A stretch of DNA of 64,000 bases, from positions 372,001 through 436,000 of the forward strand of contig DFBJ01000013.1 in assembly GCA_002366565.1 (NCBI GenBank), read 5' to 3'. Made by a program: the position numbers and the translations under genes. The stretch's first letter is position 1. Each line of letters begins with the position of its first letter. Positions 17,907-24,608 of this stretch are shown in pieces. Source of the DNA: Bacteriovoracaceae bacterium UBA3083. GTDB lineage: Bacteria > Bdellovibrionota > Bacteriovoracia > Bacteriovoracales > Bacteriovoracaceae. Below the pieces are notes generated by a model, which saw nothing but the letters and a program-made list of their open reading frames with translations, searched no databases and was not told the origin of the DNA.

Positions 17907-19232
17907 ATGATCTCACGTTACGATAGAAAAGAAATCTCAAGCATATGGACAGAGCAAAATAAGTTCCAAACCTATTTAGAAGTTGAACTAGCGATTCTAA
18001 AATCATTAGAAGGCACTAGAGTCCCTAAGGGAACGAGTGATAAGATCAAACAAAGTGCAGTCATTAATATCGAAAGAATTTTAGAAATTGAAAAAGAAAC
18101 CAAACACGATATTATAGCTTTCTGCTCTTCAATTACAGAAAACCTAGAGCCTGAAATTGGAAAGTTCTTCCATTTTGGAGTTACATCTAGTGATATTATT
18201 GACTCCTCACTAACTTTACAAATTAAACAATCACTAGAACAAATACTACCTGAGTTTAAGAATTTACTTACATGCCTTTTAAAGAGAGCTGAAGAGTCCA
18301 AAAACATACCTACGATGGGACGTTCGCACGGAATGTATGCAGAGCCTATGAGTTTCGGCCAAAAGCTTCTAGGGCACTATAGTGAATTCTGTAGAAGGTA
18401 TCAAGAGCTTGAAGACTACTACCAAAACGAGTTACGTGTTCAATTTTCAGGAGCTGTAGGAAATTACACAATCCTTACTCCTGAACTTGAAGCTGTTGCA
18501 GCAAAAGAACTTGGAATACTACCTGAGGAACATAGTACACAAGTTATTCCAAGAGATCGCATTGCAAAACTTATCTCAATAATTTCACTAATTGGTTCTG
18601 CAATAGAGAGAATCTCTGTTGAAATTAGACACCTTCATAGATCCGATGTGGCAGAAGTATTCGAAGGCTTTGCTAAGGGTCAGAAAGGTTCATCTACAAT
18701 GCCTCATAAGAAGAACCCTATTAGTGGTGAAAACTTAACAGGTATGGCAAGAATGTTAAGGTCACACCTAAGTATTGCTCTAGACAATATTGTCTTATGG
18801 CATGAAAGGGATATATCTCATTCTTCAACAGAGAGAATGTACTTACCAGACTCTTTTGGGATCCTACTCTATTCAATCAAAAGACTGAACTCAACAGTAG
18901 AGAATTTGGTTATAAATGAAGATACTATCACTAATAGAGTTTACGAAAACTGCACTTACCTATCTAGTTATTACTTACATCACTTAATTGAAAATACTAA
19001 CTTCAAGCGTGACGATATATACTCACTTGTTCAACAAGCTAGCTTTGAGGCAAGTAAGACTCAAAGTGCAGAAGTATTTCATAAAAGTCTGCAAGATTTA
19101 TTATCTAAAAAAGATACTCAATTAGAATTACCAATTCCAACAAGAAGTGAAATTAAAAATATTTTCTTAAAATCTACGGATGAAGTATTTTTGAGGGTAA
19201 AAAAATCTTACCCTCAAGGAAAAGAGCTATAG
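17907..19232 (+). CDS. purB: Adenylosuccinate lyase
   Basis: A fumarase-superfamily enzyme that acts twice in purine synthesis, releasing fumarate from SAICAR and from adenylosuccinate. The 441 residues are normal for the short (Bacillus/Thermotoga) form. The superfamily signature SSTMPHKKNP is at about 262-271, with GRSHGMYAEPMSFG and GVTSSDIIDSSL earlier providing active-site His and Ser/Thr residues. GGAG sits seven bases before the ATG. The final codons lie inside two tandem perfect hairpins shared with the convergent gene's end. Confidence 0.95.
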   Translation: MISRYDRKEISSIWTEQNKFQTYLEVELAILKSLEGTRVPKGTSDKIKQSAVINIERILEIEKETKHDIIAFCSSITENLEPEIGKFFHFGVTSSDIIDSSLTLQIKQSLEQILPEFKNLLTCLLKRAEESKNIPTMGRSHGMYAEPMSFGQKLLGHYSEFCRRYQELEDYYQNELRVQFSGAVGNYTILTPELEAVAAKELGILPEEHSTQVIPRDRIAKLISIISLIGSAIERISVEIRHLHRSDVAEVFEGFAKGQKGSSTMPHKKNPISGENLTGMARMLRSHLSIALDNIVLWHERDISHSSTERMYLPDSFGILLYSIKRLNSTVENLVINEDTITNRVYENCTYLSSYYLHHLIENTNFKRDDIYSLVQQASFEASKTQSAEVFHKSLQDLLSKKDTQLELPIPTRSEIKNIFLKSTDEVFLRVKKSYPQGKEL

Positions 19233-19244
19233 AAGCTCTTTTCC
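19191..19244. terminator. Two adjacent perfect hairpins at the purB / mannose-1-P guanylyltransferase junction
   Basis: Hairpin one (19191-19217) is TTGAGGGTAA, seven-base loop, TTACCCTCAA. Hairpin two (19218-19244) is GGAAAAGAGCT, loop ATAGA, AGCTCTTTTCC, with no base between them. Both stop codons fall at the apex of hairpin two. On the plus strand a T-rich tract (CTTTTTCTTT) follows, as expected for an intrinsic terminator. Hairpin one is wholly inside purB coding sequence. Confidence 0.75.
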
Positions 19245-20300
19245 GTAATCTTTTTCTTTAAGGTGATTCACGATATGTTTAACTTTCTGAGAGTCACTTT
19301 TTGGAAGAACTACCACAGATTTTCCATTAGCAATTACAATTAAATCATCAACACCAATCAAACCTACAAATTGATCAGGAGTGTAAACAACATTGCCTTT
19401 TGCATCTTCAAAATAGTGATTCTTAGCACTAACAAGAGTATTCCCTTCAGTCTCTTCAACTACTGTTGAAAGGGCATCCCATGAACCAAGATCGTTCCAA
19501 TCAAAGTTGGCCTTACAAAGACCTATTCTAGAAGTCTTTTCCATAATGGCATAGTCAATTGATTCAGATGGTAGCTTAGCGTAAACTTCAGCCTCCTTTT
19601 TTTCATCACCAATTGCTTCATAGAGTTCATCATAATAAGAGAATATCTCTGGAGAATGCTCTTTAAACTCTTCTAATAAGAGTCCTATTTCAGAGACAAA
19701 CATCCCAGCATTCCATAGATACTTCCCAGACTCTAGGTAGCTAACAGCTGTTTCTAGATTTGGCTTTTCCTTAAAACTTACAACATCTAATGAGTTTTCA
19801 GTCAGTTCAGCACCAGTTTGAATATATCCAAAGCCAGTATGAGGAAAATGAGGAGGAATACCAATTGTAATAATTCTTTTCTTATCTGTGGCTACTTTCA
19901 CTGCACTTTGAATTGTTTGCTGGAAACCGTTCTTATTTAAGATAACATGATCAGAAGGTAGGATTACAACTACATCTGAGTCTTTAGCACCATTCTTTAA
20001 TAGAGTCGCTAGAGATAAAAGAATACAAGGAGCAGTATTTCGGCCACTAGGTTCAAATACAACCTGTCCTTCACCCATCTTACTTGCAGCTTCTTCATGA
20101 ACAAGCTTCTTTTGTTCTTTAACTGTAACTATATATCTTTGTTCATGTGATACTAGCCCATCTAATCGGTCTAGAGTGTCAGCTAGTAAGCTTTGCTTTG
20201 TAACTAGAGGTAGATATTGTTTTGGCTTCTTTGAAGTAGACTCAGGCCAAAACCTAGTCCCTTGTCCGCCGGCCATCACTAAACTATAAATATTTCCCAT
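19227..20300 (-). CDS. Mannose-1-phosphate guanylyltransferase
   Basis: A cytoplasmic nucleotidyltransferase making GDP-mannose from GTP and mannose-1-phosphate. The N-terminal motif MAGGQGTRFWPESTSKKPKQ is the ManC/GMP signature; ILPSDHVI binds the sugar nucleotide and FKEKPN and GKYLWNAGMFV are further conserved blocks. At 357 residues it is the short form, lacking the C-terminal cupin isomerase domain of bifunctional ManC/AlgA. A free-standing phosphomannose isomerase would therefore be needed; none is in the window. ATG 20300 has AAAGG eight bases upstream. The product would feed surface mannosylated or fucosylated glycans. Confidence 0.88.
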   Translation of the reverse strand: MGNIYSLVMAGGQGTRFWPESTSKKPKQYLPLVTKQSLLADTLDRLDGLVSHEQRYIVTVKEQKKLVHEEAASKMGEGQVVFEPSGRNTAPCILLSLATLLKNGAKDSDVVVILPSDHVILNKNGFQQTIQSAVKVATDKKRIITIGIPPHFPHTGFGYIQTGAELTENSLDVVSFKEKPNLETAVSYLESGKYLWNAGMFVSEIGLLLEEFKEHSPEIFSYYDELYEAIGDEKKEAEVYAKLPSESIDYAIMEKTSRIGLCKANFDWNDLGSWDALSTVVEETEGNTLVSAKNHYFEDAKGNVVYTPDQFVGLIGVDDLIVIANGKSVVVLPKSDSQKVKHIVNHLKEKDYGKELL

Positions 20301-20357
20301 AAAAATTACCTTTGTAAGTTATGGGAATATTATAGCAATAAATTTTAAGAAATGAAA

Positions 20358-21002
20358 TTAATCAAATTGTGAGAAACGATATTCAGACGAACTAAATAAA
20401 GACTTGTGCTCTATTGCGTATTCTTTGGCTTCACTTATATTATCGAAGACACCAATACTTACTCTAAACCAAGTCCCCTTGTGCTCTAAGTCTTTTTCAT
20501 TAATTATTGTTGTATAGCCTCTTGCTTTAAAACCTTTTGCAAAAACCTCTGCTTCGCTTACTGAAGGAAAAGACCCTACTTGTATTGTGTACTTTCCACT
20601 CAACTTATCTTTAGCAGCTGGTGCTTTAAATTCTTGAGGTGCTTTAACTGGAGTTTCAGGAGAAGCTTCAACCACTGTATTAGTGTTTACTTTAGCATTT
20701 TCAGAAAACTCTTCCTCAACTTTCTTTTCAAGTGCTAGGTCAGTTTTTTCTTTCAAAGCTTTATAAGTATCTTCATCTGTATTTGCAGAAGATTTTTCAA
20801 GTTGACCAACTTTCTCTTCATCCGGAGACAAGATTTCAACTTTTTGAATATCTTCTTTTTTATATCCAGTTTTCTCATAAGAGTTATTCACCCCTATCTT
20901 AACCCCAAGTAAAAATGAGGTAATAGATATAAGAATCATAAATACAAAGATTAAGAACACTTCTTTTTTAGCAAATACGTATAATTTAGTTTTATCTTCC
21001 AT
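20358..21002 (-). CDS. Membrane-anchored SPOR-domain protein
   Basis: A 214-residue bitopic protein. A short cytoplasmic N-terminus is followed by one transmembrane helix at about residues 13-33, an acidic, low-complexity periplasmic linker (about 35-130), and a C-terminal SPOR domain (about 133-212) with the pattern YTIQVGSFPSVSEAEVFAKG and WFRVSIGVF. SPOR domains bind glycan strands stripped of stem peptides at division septa, so a role like FtsN or DedD in cell division is likely. The short size and lack of other domains resemble DedD. It stands alone, 57 bp upstream of the guanylyltransferase gene on the same strand. Confidence 0.85.
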   Translation of the reverse strand: MEDKTKLYVFAKKEVFLIFVFMILISITSFLLGVKIGVNNSYEKTGYKKEDIQKVEILSPDEEKVGQLEKSSANTDEDTYKALKEKTDLALEKKVEEEFSENAKVNTNTVVEASPETPVKAPQEFKAPAAKDKLSGKYTIQVGSFPSVSEAEVFAKGFKARGYTTIINEKDLEHKGTWFRVSIGVFDNISEAKEYAIEHKSLFSSSEYRFSQFD

Positions 21003-21044
21003 AGATCTATTTTAATCCGCTCTAATATTGCATGCAATCGTAAT

Positions 21045-21072
21045 TACCAGTAGTTATTTTTACCTACTGGTA
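21045..21072. promoter_or_regulatory. Perfect 9-bp inverted repeat upstream of the pilin gene
   Basis: TACCAGTAG and CTACTGGTA flank a ten-base AT-rich loop. It lies in the 171-bp divergent region between the SPOR gene and the pilin operon, 101 bp before the pilin ATG and 42 bp before the SPOR start. A second, weaker dyad (AACTTAA/TTAAGTT, 21082-21101) follows ten bases later. The symmetry suggests a regulator site or a stem-loop in the SPOR leader; no T-tract supports termination. Confidence 0.45.
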
Positions 21073-21173
21073 CATTTACTGAACTTAATAACTTTTAAGT
21101 TACCAAGATTACGTTGATATTTATGGCAAGTACTGTGCAGCCTTTAAACATCGAAGATTAACTTGGAGACCTC

Positions 21174-21353
21174 ATGAAAAAGACAACAAGAATTTTAAAA
21201 AATGAAAAAGGACAAGGCCTTATGGAGTACATAATTATCTCATCACTGGTAGGTATTTTTTGCCTAGTAGCAATGAAGCAATTTGGAGAAAGCGTACATA
21301 CAAGAGTTGAGAAGATGAGAAAAGATATAGTAAAACACATTCCGGCAAGATAA
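21174..21353 (+). CDS. Flp-family type IVb pilin
   Basis: A 59-residue protein, too short for usual ORF filters, translated here directly from the sequence. Residues 1-13 form a basic leader (MKKTTRILKNEKG). Cleavage after Gly13 would leave a mature protein starting QGLMEYIII, which fits the Flp prepilin rule G/XXXXEY with Glu at mature position 5 and Tyr at 6. A hydrophobic helix of about 20 residues follows, then a short basic tail, giving a 46-residue mature pilin of normal Flp size. A GGAG SD lies upstream (TTGGAGACCTC before the ATG). It heads a run of tightly packed genes that includes a secretin and a CpaF-type ATPase downstream. Confidence 0.88.
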   Translation: MKKTTRILKNEKGQGLMEYIIISSLVGIFCLVAMKQFGESVHTRVEKMRKDIVKHIPAR

Positions 21354-21356
21354 GAA

Positions 21357-21596
21357 TTGGAAATTCTCAAGCTAATAGTTTTATTTAAAATATCCTTAAT
21401 TGCTTTTTATGGCTCTTGGACTTTGGCCCAAGAGTCTAATTGCCAAAGTGAGAAATACAACCTCCTCCTTAGAAAACTTTCACATTCAATATTAAAGAAT
21501 AAAAAGACAAGCCTTTATAAATGCAGAACATTCATTTCTGTCAAAGTTAATAAAGATAATTATGAAATAAAAGGTTATATCAAAATTAATAAATGA
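21357..21596 (+). CDS. Small exported protein in the pilus locus
   Basis: A 79-residue product read from TTG 21357, three bases after the pilin stop, with a signal-peptide-like N-terminus ending near residue 25 (WTLAQ). The mature part of about 55 residues has two cysteines (SNCQSEK and LYKCRTF) that could pair, and ends in alternating polar/hydrophobic strands. I do not recognise a family. The start is uncertain because no clear SD precedes it, although coupling to the pilin stop is plausible. Its stop overlaps the next gene by 4 bp. Position suggests a pilus accessory or minor subunit. Confidence 0.55.
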   Translation: MEILKLIVLFKISLIAFYGSWTLAQESNCQSEKYNLLLRKLSHSILKNKKTSLYKCRTFISVKVNKDNYEIKGYIKINK

Positions 21597-22180
21597 AACT
21601 AAATCAATCAGGGTCAACCCAGCTATTTCTCTGCCTACTCCTTCTTATGAGCCTTAGTGGACTGACCGCTATAACCTTAAACAAAGTCATTCTTTATAAA
21701 AAGAATCGTATTAGATTAAAGTCCCTACTCTGTGTTAGGAAATCTCATTTCTACCAGAGTAATTTTATACATAAAATTAATCTCGAAAATCGTCTCATTC
21801 AGATTTCATACTATGCATCCAAGGTTCCTACCCCAAAGATTTCAATTCCAGCCAAAGCAGCTCTGAAAGTATTAAAGACAAAACAACAATTAAGTTTATT
21901 AAAATTTTATAAAGATATTTATGATATCAGAGAATGTTCAAAGACCACGCGAGCGAATATAGTACTCAATTCCATTTATGAAATGAAAGGGAAAGTATTA
22001 TTCAAAAGAAATTTTGACCATACTACGACTTTGATAACAAAGAAAAAGATAGATTATATTTATTTCAGTAATGAAAAAATACACTTAAAGACACCTCCAA
22101 TTATTTTCAAATCTACATTTAACATTGATAACCATTTTGACAAAAAGGTGAAAGTTCTCACTAAAGGATATGAAATATGA
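21593..22180 (+). CDS. Tad-locus protein with N-terminal membrane helix (TadE/TadG-like position)
   Basis: A 195-residue protein with a short polar N-terminus (MKLNQSGST) followed by a strongly hydrophobic helix at about residues 10-30, then a basic extracytoplasmic part. The arrangement of a glycine-containing leader just before a hydrophobic segment recalls the pseudopilin-like N-terminus of TadE/TadF/TadG, but the Glu-Tyr signature is absent. The body has two cysteines (SLLCVRK and IRECSKT) and no recognised domain. It overlaps both neighbours by 4 bp, which argues for a single coupled operon with the pilin. The role as a minor pilin or pilus-associated protein is inferred from context. 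Confidence 0.5.
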   Translation: MKLNQSGSTQLFLCLLLLMSLSGLTAITLNKVILYKKNRIRLKSLLCVRKSHFYQSNFIHKINLENRLIQISYYASKVPTPKISIPAKAALKVLKTKQQLSLLKFYKDIYDIRECSKTTRANIVLNSIYEMKGKVLFKRNFDHTTTLITKKKIDYIYFSNEKIHLKTPPIIFKSTFNIDNHFDKKVKVLTKGYEI

Positions 22181-22368
22181 ATGAAGATGGAATTGCTGAG
22201 ATTGAACTAGCAATTTACCTTTTTTTCCTCAGTTTAAGTATCGTTGCTTTCTGCAGAATTGATAATCACTTAAAAATCACGGAACATAGGGAATTAAATG
22301 AGTTTAAAAGAGAATGGAATAAGTTCACCACTCGAAATATTCAAAGAATCTACATTAAAGAAAAATAA
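22177..22368 (+). CDS. Short TadE-like pseudopilin candidate
   Basis: A 63-residue protein. The N-terminus MNEDGIAEIELAIYLF has a Gly at position 5 followed by a hydrophobic helix with Glu residues at positions 8 and 10, a layout close to TadE-type prepilins, where a leader peptidase cuts before a hydrophobic helix containing Glu5. After the helix (about 11-27) comes a charged helical tail. The start overlaps the previous gene by 4 bp and the 3' end overlaps the next gene by 71 bp in another frame. That long overlap makes one of the two boundaries uncertain, but each start fits local coupling. Confidence 0.5.
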   Translation: MNEDGIAEIELAIYLFFLSLSIVAFCRIDNHLKITEHRELNEFKREWNKFTTRNIQRIYIKEK

Positions 22369-22759
22369 AATAGAAAAAAGAAAGATAGTCATTCAATTTA
22401 TAATAATATTTTTCCTATCACATATCGGAAGAAGCCTTGTACAAACAGAAGGTCCTACTCCCCCATCAGAGATGAAGAGAGGTCTCCAAGAAGGAAATAT
22501 TCTAATGGAACTGGAGGTCTCTTCTATAATTCCTGATGAACAAGTAGAAGCAAATTTAATTAATCAAACTACACATCAAGAAATTGAAAGCGTTAGAGTC
22601 ATTGATAGAGAAATGAATCAAGATGGGCTTCTAAAAGTTAAGCTCGAAATCCCTATAAATAAATCAGCCTGGATCATCAATAGGCCTACGAATTGGAAAC
22701 TAATACCTAATCGAAAAGTAACAATTAACAAAAGGGTTAACTATGAAATTCATTTCTAG
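22298..22759 (+). CDS. Single-pass membrane protein of the pilus locus, unknown family
   Basis: A 153-residue protein with a basic cytoplasmic N-terminus of about 28 residues (several Lys/Arg), one transmembrane helix near residues 29-45, and an extracytoplasmic domain with beta-like spacing (ILMELEVSSIIPDEQVEANLI and LLKVKLEIPI). Size and topology are loosely like the N-terminal part of CpaB/RcpC, the periplasmic Tad assembly protein. That comparison rests on position and topology only; I see no SAF-domain motif. The ATG lies 71 bp inside the preceding gene in a different frame. The stop overlaps the next gene by 17 bp. Confidence 0.5.
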   Translation: MSLKENGISSPLEIFKESTLKKNKIEKRKIVIQFIIIFFLSHIGRSLVQTEGPTPPSEMKRGLQEGNILMELEVSSIIPDEQVEANLINQTTHQEIESVRVIDREMNQDGLLKVKLEIPINKSAWIINRPTNWKLIPNRKVTINKRVNYEIHF

Positions 22760-23033
22760 TCTCATTTTCTCAATCTCAATATCTGCATCTACAACAACAC
22801 CACTAATCCTAATAACATATGAAGGCAGTGATAAAGAGTCGATGTTACAAATAGAAAAAGTTATGAATGAAAGGTTTCAAGTTGGAAAAGAGCTCTACAA
22901 ACTTGAGTACGGGGCCTGTAAGAAAAGTAAGTCAGTAGCTACACATATATGTATTGATAAAGAAATGGATGTGAAAGTGATTTCTAGAAATAATGAGGTT
23001 ATGAGTGAAATGCTTGGCGTTTACTGGAAATGA
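22743..23033 (+). CDS. Small exported protein, last gene of the pilin operon
   Basis: A 96-residue protein with a signal peptide ending near residue 16 (ISISAS). The mature part is about 80 residues, with two cysteines 14 residues apart (YGACKK and THICIDK) likely to form a disulfide. No family is recognised. It overlaps the upstream gene by 17 bp and is followed directly by a strong bidirectional hairpin region, so it closes the pilin transcription unit. A role in the pilus is inferred from position. Confidence 0.5.
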   Translation: MKFISSLIFSISISASTTTPLILITYEGSDKESMLQIEKVMNERFQVGKELYKLEYGACKKSKSVATHICIDKEMDVKVISRNNEVMSEMLGVYWK

Positions 23034-23093
23034 AAAAAGCCCACAAATAGCGGGCTAAATCTTATCAGAGCAGAAATTCTGCTCTTCAGATAA
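23033..23093. terminator. Two hairpins between the pilin operon and the small basic gene
   Basis: Hairpin A is AGCCC...GGGCT (23038-23056); on the minus strand it is followed by a six-T run, a textbook terminator for the basic-protein gene. Hairpin B is AGAGCAGA, AAT, TCTGCTCT (23067-23085), with an outer TTATC/GATAA pairing, and its plus-strand position fits termination of the pilin operon. Together they make a compact convergent terminator. Confidence 0.75.
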
Positions 23094-23101
23094 AAAAGCG
23101 A

Positions 23102-23230
23102 TTACTTATCTTGGTGGATCGCGAACTTAGGAGTTGTACCCTTGTTTCTATTCGCAGCCTTTCTTCTAGAACCAGCTTTAACTTTCTTATTTGATCTTCT
23201 AGTTTTTGTAATTCTTGTATTTGATACCAT
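23102..23230 (-). CDS. Very small, highly basic protein (42 residues)
   Basis: A 42-residue product, MVSNTRITKTRR followed by alternating Lys/Arg/Asn/Ala-rich sequence, with about 14 Lys/Arg residues and almost no acidic ones. Its composition is like a small ribosomal or nucleic-acid-binding protein, but I do not recognise the family. The start at 23230 is set by an AGGAG SD seven bases upstream; the frame is open for 71 further codons upstream but that extension lacks an SD and overlaps the secretin gene. A clear intrinsic terminator follows. It is on the opposite strand to the pilus genes and splits the locus, so it is probably an unrelated housekeeping gene or a locus-specific insertion. 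Confidence 0.65.
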   Translation of the reverse strand: MVSNTRITKTRRSNKKVKAGSRRKAANRNKGTTPKFAIHQDK

Positions 23231-24608
23231 GATTACTCTCCTATATCTTAAAAACTTTAATTTCTTATTTAAATCTACTCTAAGTAGAACCAAGTTTTTA
23301 CCCACTCGAGGCCAAGTTGTCAAAGTATTATTGGCCAACTGCTTAATTACAATAGCACCAAATGCGCTAAGTGTCTGTAATATTGTTGATAGTAATCCAA
23401 AATTTATTAACCTAGCGATCGGAGAATACAGAAAATTACCCACAAATGGCCTAGCGAACTATGCCACGAGCAATAAAGAGCTACTCGGAATAAAACACTT
23501 TGCGTCAAAAAGTAGCCTTATGATTAGAGCAAAACATCAGGGTTTTAGCTCCCTAAAGATCTGGAACAAAGATGGAACCACTAAAGAATATAATATTTTT
23601 ATCCAGACAAAGATTCAGGCCTCAAAAATTAGAATGGCAAAACTTAAGGTTGAAGGCCTAGGTCTTAATACTAGCGTAATAGACTCAACTATAACAATTT
23701 GCGGAGAAGTCACTAAAATAGAAGACATAAAGCGACTACACCAAATAGTAAAATATAAAGACTCTCTTATAAGCATAAATAGCCAAGTTAAAATATCAAG
23801 ACAGCTTCAAAAAGAGTTAGCCAATATGCTGTATAGTAAATTGCTACAAAAAAAAATAACAAAAGTCTTTTGTAAGTTTGAAAAGATACCAATCAAATGT
23901 AAATTACCTAAATCAAATTTTGATATGAAGTCATTTACAGAATACTGGTTTAGTGAAATTCCTTTAGAAATCATTCAGACAAATGAGAATGATCTACTTC
24001 CAAACTTTAAACTTAAAACAAGATTAATTCTACTAGAGTCAGCTTCTAGTGAAGTGATGTCTCTAGGACTAAATCAAATTTCAAATAACTTATATTCCTT
24101 AATCAAAAGAGATCTAAATGCTTTTGTAGGAGAGAATTTAATTCAATTTGAAAATAGAAGTATAAAACTATCCTCCATTGCCACTCCAGAAATATTAACA
24201 AGAGTAAATCATAAAGGAGAGATAAGTATTGGTAGCGAGATCCCTTTCACTCAAAAATCTAATGATGAATACACTACAAATTGGAAATTCGCTGGTTTAA
24301 AAATTCTTACAAAAATTGAAAAAGAAAATGATCTATTTTTCTTAAATATAGAAACAGAACTTTCACGTCCAATTGCAAGTTCGAATAGTTCAACAATAAG
24401 TTCAAATAAAACAAAATCTAGAATTCAAGTTAACCTAAATGAATCTTTAAAAATAGTTGATATTGGCCATCAAGGAATACAAAGTGAAGACAGCTCTCTT
24501 CCCTACTTATCAAAAATCCCAATTCTTGGAAAACTCTTTACTTCAACATCTGAAATAGAGAGTTTCAAAAACATTAAAATATTTATTCAACTTGAGAGAA
24601 CTCCATGA
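23229..24608 (+). CDS. Tad/Flp pilus outer-membrane secretin (CpaC/RcpA-like)
   Basis: About 459 residues from ATG 23229. An N-terminal hydrophobic segment near residues 36-50 could act as a signal peptide. Next comes a pilus-type secretin N-terminal domain (about 60-130, with LAIGEYRKLP and GFSSLKIWNKDG) and a BON/N1-like region. The C-terminal secretin domain (about 300-455) has GEISIGSEIPF, a barrel region and the closing block LPYLSKIPILGKLF. This is the CpaC/RcpA architecture. No SD precedes the ATG, and the start shares two bases with the divergent basic-protein start, so the true N-terminus is unresolved. The stop overlaps the ATPase gene by 4 bp. Confidence 0.85.
   Translation: MITLLYLKNFNFLFKSTLSRTKFLPTRGQVVKVLLANCLITIAPNALSVCNIVDSNPKFINLAIGEYRKLPTNGLANYATSNKELLGIKHFASKSSLMIRAKHQGFSSLKIWNKDGTTKEYNIFIQTKIQASKIRMAKLKVEGLGLNTSVIDSTITICGEVTKIEDIKRLHQIVKYKDSLISINSQVKISRQLQKELANMLYSKLLQKKITKVFCKFEKIPIKCKLPKSNFDMKSFTEYWFSEIPLEIIQTNENDLLPNFKLKTRLILLESASSEVMSLGLNQISNNLYSLIKRDLNAFVGENLIQFENRSIKLSSIATPEILTRVNHKGEISIGSEIPFTQKSNDEYTTNWKFAGLKILTKIEKENDLFFLNIETELSRPIASSNSSTISSNKTKSRIQVNLNESLKIVDIGHQGIQSEDSSLPYLSKIPILGKLFTSTSEIESFKNIKIFIQLERTP

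Noticed and set aside
23142..23228. Upstream extension of the secretin frame
   Set aside because: It would run through the basic gene and starts with a hydrophobic antisense shadow; no SD supports it.
23102..23443. 113-residue version of the small basic protein
   Set aside because: The extra N-terminal 71 residues have no SD and are antisense to the secretin; the 42-residue start has AGGAG at seven bases.
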